Assembly (NCBI GenBank): GCA_035235625.1
Contig: CP141140.1
Coordinates: forward strand, 65,488,782-65,552,781
Length of the DNA stretch: 64,000 nucleotides
Source: Saururus chinensis
Lineage: Eukaryota; Streptophyta; Magnoliopsida; Piperales; Saururaceae
Direction of reading: 5' to 3'
Shown: piece by piece, positions 57,924 to 64,000 of the stretch
Layout: each line of letters starts with the position of its first letter
Position numbering within the stretch: position 1 is the first letter of the stretch
Made by a program: the position numbers and the translations under genes
Notes under the pieces: generated by a model
What the model was told of the DNA's origin: nothing
Database searches by the model: none
What the model saw: only the letters and a program-made list of their open reading frames with translations

Positions 57924-59470
57924 TGAGCGAATTGTAATTCCCTCTTTGTCATCTTGAATTTCCGATTTTTAAACTTTTTATGGTCAGATTTCTTGTTAAA
58001 CTGACCTGGACTTAGTTTCAATTTAGATGTGTCAATGAACCCGCATTGTGCGATATGTGGAAAAATAATTTAGGCAAGGCTTGCCGAAAAGGTGCTGATC
58101 ATGAGCTTTTATGATGGAGCGGTTAAGCTGCAATTTTTTTTCTGGGATCTCATTCTTTTTTTTATTTTTTGATTCATAAATGTAGGAAGATTAAATATAT
58201 ATGAAGGATATATAGGAGAATTAAGTTCTCAAGGCATTCCTGAAGATGGAGGATGCCTTAAATTATCAGTTTTTAACCCCTTGGGGTGTTGTCGATTTTA
58301 ATTAATTCTGTATGCAAAGGAACCTGTATTATATTGAATATCACTTGAAATATTTTGTCATAAAAATTTGTGGCCACTATCTGCATTGCTGCCTTTTATG
58401 CTTCCACCTTTTACACTTCCTTTTGTAGAACACTTCGTGTATACAATTAGAAGTTGATAGAAGTCGTGTCTCAATCACCTGTAAAAGCACAAAACTATTG
58501 CTTGGAAAGTGGAACTGTGAAAAAAACAATTATTTTCCTCCAGCCCCCTTCACAATTGATGTGTGCGTTTTCGTCACAAAGAAACTGTAATTACCAACAA
58601 AGAATTGGGTTTTGAAACTTGCCAAAGTTCTGGATCGGAACAGAGGGAGGCTCAATAATTATGCTTCAACCATAACTTGCGAATTTGATTGATTGGCAAT
58701 TTTTATACTTAGTTTGACATATTTCTTTTTTATGACATATTGTATACTCACTTTTAATTGACTCATTTTACACCTTTACCTTCCTAGGTTTTAACCCTAA
58801 TGCTTGCTTATGGGGGCTTTGCAACACTGCAGGGTCATTGTTAGAAGGAACCTATTGCCTAGTAGCAAAAGTAAATAAATAAACGTTCTTATCATCGCTT
58901 TTATTGTAATACTAAAAGCCTTTTTCCCCTAGATATGTGGCTAAAAATATATCATGTAAGGTCTTCAGCCTTCTCCATTCTTCAGTGGCTCCGATCGATA
59001 TGGACACTAAATTTGAAACTTGTCAACAACTAATTCCCTTGCTTGCAAGGGCCCTACTTGCCTAGTTTTTCACATTGACCGAAGTAAATGACAATCAGAG
59101 AAATAGAGATAATTTGGATAGAAAGGCAATATTTGTATAGTCGACCTCATGCAAACGACATAAGGTGACGTGATAACGATGAGACAAATAATTGCTTAAA
59201 AAAATCTAAATGTTTTCATGAAAAGTTTAGGTAAAAAATGCCCTATTGAGTAGCGTGGGCCGTTGGATATAAATCCAACGGCAAGGTGGGCTTGGGCTCA
59301 TGTAGTTGCGCGCCTAAACGGGACTCAAACTAATATTGATATTGCAAAGGGTGACTACAATGTGCAATTTCTAGTATCCACCAAAATCATATTAGCAATT
59401 ATGAGAATTTTTCTCCTCTTCAGTCATTAATAAGTAGCTGCTCAATTTTTCCATGTTTGCAAGCATTCAA
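57924..59470. other. Intergenic DNA between convergent mtACP and CYP22 genes
   Basis: Contains the 3' UTRs of both genes and otherwise AT-rich DNA. I see no gene, repeat or element with clear ends. Confidence 0.6.
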
Positions 59471-61156
59471 TCACATTTCTCCGCATTCAGCAATGACGCA
59501 TGCAAGCTTTGGCCGGTTGTTTGGTCCCGTAGCAACATTCTCAATCTTCCTAACAACCAAGAGGCCTTCTCCCAACACTCTCTGAGGAGACAATAAGTTA
59601 TTAAAGATCACCAAGACGGATAATTTGAAAATATATTTCGAAAATAAGAAATCTATGAGCTTACCCCAAAAACAACATGCTTATTATCTAGCCAGTCACA
59701 CTTTGAGCAGGTGATAAAGAACTGAAAAGAAAATAAGAGGACCCATTAGAATCAATTAAAGGTAATTTGCTATAATGTCACATCTTAATCTGTACAAAGT
59801 TAACATTAATCATTTTTTACAACCAAAACCAACCTGACACCCGTTTGTGTTGGGCCCACTATTCGCCTGCAAAGAAATCAGAGAAGCAGAAAACATCATC
59901 GTAAATTAGCAATTACAACAAAGTTTATGAAAAGAAATGAACAATTTAACCGCATCAGATACTTAAATGAGCATACCATTGACAAAAGACCAGGACCAGT
60001 GTGCTTGGCAGTGAAGTTCTCATCCTCAAACTTGCTTCCATAAACAGACGCACATCCACTGCCATCGCCCTGGGAAGCAAGGCCATCAAAACCGGCTAGT
60101 GAGAAAATATTCTATGATACACAAACTCTCATTGTGCCATATAAGTTGTTGGCATTATTATTTCTGATAATATTGCACTATTAATTATGTTTCAAAGTAT
60201 GAACAGGTGCCCGAGTGAGGCCAAAGATCGAAATATGGTAAGACATAATATAATCTGAAGCATCTGTCTAACATGACAAGCATTTGCCTTATGTAAGCAC
60301 TGGGAGTAGGAATTGAGCACACACAAATAAAAGAAAGAGTACAGACCTTCACGAAATCACCAGCTTGAATCATAAACTCTTTAATTACCCTATGGAACTG
60401 GCATCCTTTGTAACCAATAGGTATCCCAGCCTTCCTGCAATCAACAATAATACATTGCAAATCTCCTAATTGAAGAAGAGGCATGAAGTCCAGAGAGAAA
60501 AAAGAAGAAAATGAAGTATTGTGGTATCTCCCCATACACAAATATAGCTTGAAGCAGATCGCCTACCTATACTCCCCCGTGCAGAACTGCCTGTAAAACA
60601 GAAGAGAGTTAATCAGAAAGCTTCAAGTATAAATTGCACTTAGTACAGCAAGAGGACCACCTAAACTAAAACAAATTCTGGAATAAGAAAAAAGAATCTA
60701 ATGTCCCATCTTCTGAAAAACGCTTTAGGTTCACTAAGATCACAGGAAAAAATCAATATCACACATCAAATCAAATGAATCCGTTCATTCACTCAGACAG
60801 TCGGTTAAAAATGGATCAAAAAACGCATTTTAGGGAAAAATTATGCTCAGACAAATCAAAGCAAGCATCTTTCAATAGTTTTACTTGTGAAGAATCATAA
60901 AAGCAAAATCACAGACTTGAAATTAGAAGCAAATAAGCAGGTTTCAATGAGCTAGGGATTCCATGCATGACAAGAGCGAAGGAAGATAAAACCTGAAGTT
61001 TTCGGCTGTTTTGGGGGTGACGTCGGCGAAGAGCTCCATCTTGATCCTCCCGGCGGGGATGGTCCCAATGGTCACGTCGAAGAACACGACCGGATTTTTG
61101 GGGTTCGGCGGCCGCTGGTGCCACTCCACAGCCGCGTCCGTACCGGCGGCAGCCAT
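59471..61156 (-). CDS. CYP22: Peptidyl-prolyl cis-trans isomerase, CYP22/PPIH type
   Basis: Seven exons on the minus strand (5' to 3'): 60993-61156, 60567-60590, 60347-60434, 59977-60069, 59834-59866, 59665-59721, 59471-59581, making 189 aa. The cyclophilin fold is complete: FFDVTIG start, the catalytic Arg in [33 protein letters not shown], the Trp in [10 protein letters not shown] that binds cyclosporin, and a VIAECGEM end. The short N-terminal extension with [11 protein letters not shown] is typical of the CypH group. Members are nuclear and associate with the U4/U6 (tri-snRNP) spliceosome; they isomerise proline bonds. Exon 2 is only 24 nt. The gene is divergent from PRMT3 across 276 bp. 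Confidence 0.93.
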
Positions 61157-61432
61157 AGTTGAGTAGACCGATCACTGGAGCTTTCCGGTACCTCTCACGC
61201 ACGGCCTCTCACTTCTTTCCCGACTTAAATATGTTTGAAATTTTGCAGATGCCTCCTTAAATTTTACAATAATTCTCAAAAAGTCCCTTTAGTTCTACAC
61301 TGTGCAATCAGTGAAAGAGGCCCGGAAAATGGGTCACAGTTTGGGTCCGAACTCGCGTAGCGGGCCTGGCCCGCTTATCTGGGGTTTATCTAGGGTTCAG
61401 GCCGGCCTCCCCACCGATTGAGAGGGAGAAGG
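61157..61432. promoter_or_regulatory. Shared upstream region of CYP22 and PRMT3
   Basis: 276 bp between the two start codons. It includes GGGCCTGGCCCGC near 61361 and GAGGCCCGG near 61318 (site II-like) and TCTAGGGTT near 61390 (part of a telo-box). A bidirectional promoter is likely from the spacing. Confidence 0.55.
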
Positions 61433-61699
61433 ATGGCCGAGGATCTCGCCGAGGATGTGGACATGAAAGGCAGCGACGGAGAAGAAGAAGAAGCGGTAGC
61501 TTGGGAGGATTGGGGTTCGGACGGAGAAGATTCCGAACCGGAATTCCAGTGCTTGTTCTGCGTGTCGAAATGGGCTTCCGTCGGAGACTTGTTTGGTCAT
61601 TGCAACACGGTTCACTCTTTCGATTTCCATGGCATTCGGAAGGCCTTGGGATTGGATTTCTATGCTTCATTCAAGCTCATCAACTACGTTCGGACCCAG
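61433..61699 (+). CDS. PRMT3: Protein arginine methyltransferase 3, first exon (partial gene)
   Basis: The exon encodes 89 residues ending RTQ before GT. It has an acidic start (Asp/Glu-rich, residues 1 to about 38), then a C2H2 zinc finger CLFC with H-X4-H (CX2CX12HX4H), then FDFHGIRK and DFYASFKLINYVR, a layout specific to PRMT3. The finger recognises ribosomal protein uS5 (RPS2) in the family, and the methyltransferase domain, beyond this window, makes asymmetric dimethylarginine. A frame upstream from a TTG has no support; the ATG at 61433 is used. The phase-0 intron runs to at least the window end. Confidence 0.9.
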
Positions 61700-62150
61700 G
61701 TTGGACATTCTTCCGTCGGAGCATAATTACCTACCCGGCAGTTTCTGTTGTATTTTGTGTGATTTGCATCTTTGAAATGTGGGGTTGGATAATGGATCGA
61801 ATTGCATTTGTTGATTCTCATATAGTTTTAGCTGAAATTTCAGTTTTGCTGTTAGTTGAAGTCGATGTCATGACAAGGGGTTCAATTCAAATGTCCAAAT
61901 TTCTTACTAAAACAAAAACTGCTAGCTTCTGTTGGATTTTGTTTGATTTTCAGATTTGAAATTACCTCCTACTAGTTTCTGTTGAATGTTGTGCGATTTG
62001 CATCTTTGAAATGTGGTGTTGGGTAATGGGTCCAATTCCATTTGCTGATTCTCACATAGTTTTAGCTGAAATCTCAGTCTTCCTGCTAGCTGAAGTCTAT
62101 GTCATGATAAGATGTTTAATCCAAATGTCCAAATTACTTAAGGAAATTAA

Positions 62151-62689
62151 GGGGCTGTTTGTGTATGGAATTTTTGTAAGATTTTATCTATTCTGCCCCA
62201 ATTCTGCTCGAATTAGTGGAATCATGTTTGTGTGTAGAAGGTGGGCAGAATTAAAAATTCTGCCATGAAGTTGATTCCAAGCCGTTTCGAGCGGAAATTG
62301 GCGAGAATCACCGAATCACCTCATGAGGTGATTCTGTCAATTTTGGCTCCTAACCCCCTACAGTTATTTTTCAAACAGTTGCCTCTCATATCGATTTGAG
62401 CCTCAAGAAGCATGCCATATAAGCTGGGCCCATTTTAAAAGTTTAGAATTACCTACCTTTGTGGGATCTTGTTTGATAGGGTTCGAATTTAGGAGTGTAA
62501 TAGTACTAAGAACTTGCATATCCGAATTCGGGAGAGAGAGTTATATTAGTTTAAAGTTTTAAAATTGGGTTTGACGTGATATTCGAATTTATTCTATCAA
62601 TCGTAATTCACATTCGGCGGTGAATTTTTGGAATGAATTCCAAAAAATTCCACTTCCATTTCTAAAAAATATAACACCCAAACAGCCCC
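62151..62689. mobile_element. PIF/Harbinger (Tourist-like) MITE
   Basis: Perfect 11-bp inverted ends GGGGCTGTTTG and CAAACAGCCCC, with the 3-bp target duplication TAA on each side (62148-62150 and 62690-62692). 539 bp, non-coding. It lies inside copy B of the intron repeat. Confidence 0.9.
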
Positions 62690-62927
62690 TAAATGTGAGC
62701 TTTGTAACTTGTTGCTTAGCTTTCATTAAACACTTGGAGTTACACAGATGGTGTGTGTGTGAAGTGTGAGTAAAAAATGAGTGTTACCTTGGTTGGTGTG
62801 GAGCTAAGGGGCTAACAGAGTAACAGCTGGCAGTAGGGTTGAGCATAATTACCAGCAGTTTCTGGTTGAATGTTGGCATTTCTGAGATACAGCATTGGGA
62901 AATGGGTCCAATTTCATTTGTTGATCC

Positions 62928-63902
62928 CATGATTCACAATATCTAGGATATATTCCAGATATATTTGTATCTATATTTGACCAATAGAAGATATGGGGGA
63001 GGATTATATCTCATATATATCTGAGATATTGGCGATATTTCTTTGATATTTGGTGTTGTCCTAGGCCCAACACCAATTTCTAGAGCCTTTCCAAGCACCC
63101 AGTGACAGTGTTTGGACACTCCGAGGCCCTGTCCAGCATCTTATCCGGCATTGACAACCAATACACTATCATGTTCTCCATTATATATTCATTATTTAGT
63201 TTTTAAGCTTTATTTAGACATACACCATCATGTTCTCCACTTAATCATTGATATTGCCTTCAAACTTGTTCTTCTTTATCATTATTAATCATGTTTTCCA
63301 CTTAGATACACATAATTTATGTTAGTATATTGTACTCTTGTGGTGTTATGATTGTTTGAGATTGTTGTAGATTTGTTGATCTACAAGTGAATATTGGAGG
63401 AAATTGTAGAGTTGAGAAGGGAAGATAGAGAAGGCTAGACAAAGAGGGGAAAGATTAGAGTTTTAGAGGAGAAGTTAGACAAAAGGGGAGAAATCAAGAT
63501 GATAGGGAAGGTCAGACGATATGAAGAAAGATAATCAGAGTAAGAGACTTCTAATTCATTCATTCACTGAGTGAAATTAGGGCATAGCCCTTACATTAAA
63601 TAGAACTCCTAAACAGGTCTAAATACTAACCTAAAAGCCCATTATAACTAATTACCAGAAGTTACAATTATAACTCACGAAACTAATTTTAAGTCCTAAA
63701 CACATAATTAAATTTTCTAATTAATCTAACGACTAATCCTAATGGGCCTCCTAAATGGACCATAACAGAGATTAGTATTAGGGCGTTTAGATGTCAATAT
63801 ATGCTTAGATTAACAAGATACTTGTGAAAACATATTTGGGTTGCCAATATTTTTTTCCCATGATCTCTGATCTATCTCTAATAAAAGATATTGCAAACCA
63901 TG
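62928..63902. mobile_element. hAT-like non-autonomous element (975 bp)
   Basis: Left end CATGATTCACAATATCT and right end inverse CATGGTTTGCAATATCT agree at 14 of 17 positions. They are flanked by GTTGATCC (62920-62927) and ATTGATCC (63903-63910), an 8-bp duplication with one change. It splits copy C of the intron repeat. No transposase; the 63400-63540 part is purine-rich. Confidence 0.75.
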
Positions 63903-64000
63903 ATTGATCCTCTTATAATTTTAGCTGAAATTTCAGTCTTCCACTAGTTGAAGTCTATGTCATGGTAATGGGTTAATCCATATGTTCAAATTACTTACAG

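Larger units (their letters stand above)
61726..64000 (+). repeat. Three diverged tandem copies of a ~235-bp unit in PRMT3 intron 1
   Basis: Copy A 61726-61960, copy B 61961-62147 continuing after an insertion at 62690-62844, copy C 62845-62927 continuing at 63903-64000. Shared blocks are GATTTGCATCTTTGAAATGT, AGTTTTAGCTGAAAT and GTCTATGTCATG. Copies B and C are each split by a transposable element. Confidence 0.85.

Noticed and set aside
63980-64000. TTACAG at the very end of the window as the acceptor of PRMT3 exon 2
   Set aside because: The same position in the sister intron repeats is ordinary intron sequence (TTACTTAAGG), and no coding sequence follows in the window.

Overview
This window is nuclear DNA from a flowering plant. 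The evidence is intron-rich genes with GT..AG junctions, an intronless DYW-class PPR gene, organelle-targeting presequences, a chromovirus-type LTR retrotransposon, a CACTA transposon and several MITE families. I cannot name the species. No rRNA, tRNA or CRISPR was seen.

Layout. (1) 1-1361 holds the last three exons of a GH31 glycosidase cut by the left edge, followed by a relic of a PPR gene's 3' end. (2) About 1.5-23.8 kb is a nest of transposable elements: old LTR-like repeats, a 7.45 kb non-autonomous CACTA element that itself carries a 4.1 kb LTR-type insertion, and two solo LTRs with intact 5-bp target duplications. (3) 24425-29068 is a complete 8-exon paralogue of the GH31 gene; 29140-32262 is a convergent DYW-PPR gene only 71 bp away. 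(4) 32.3-36.6 kb is mostly non-coding and contains a two-exon relic of a MAP70-like gene. (5) 36658-48134 is an organellar DNA gyrase B gene on the minus strand. I assembled 21 exons giving 730 aa. (6) 48378-54648 is a decayed Ty3/gypsy chromovirus with both LTRs. (7) 55021-57923 is a mitochondrial acyl carrier protein gene of 2 exons. (8) 59471-61156 is a CYP22/PPIH-type cyclophilin on the minus strand (7 exons, 189 aa). (9) 61433 to the right edge is the first exon and part of intron 1 of a PRMT3-type arginine methyltransferase.

Relations between genes. The GH31 and PPR genes form a convergent pair, and a segment holding the GH31 gene plus the PPR tail was duplicated in tandem; the TE nest later filled the gap. 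Gyrase B and mtACP are divergent and both organelle-targeted; without the retrotransposon their starts would lie about 615 bp apart. CYP22 and PRMT3 are divergent across 276 bp.

I found no clear undescribed multi-gene system. The items most worth checking are the GH31 gene, which has the sulfoquinovosidase-type catalytic core but apparently Gln where the sulfonate-binding Arg is expected; a solo LTR carrying a roughly 60-bp palindromic minisatellite; the CACTA insertion, whose empty site is mirrored by a sister LTR; and the split gyrase/mtACP promoter region. Exon models come from reading splice signals and frame by eye and are not transcript-supported.
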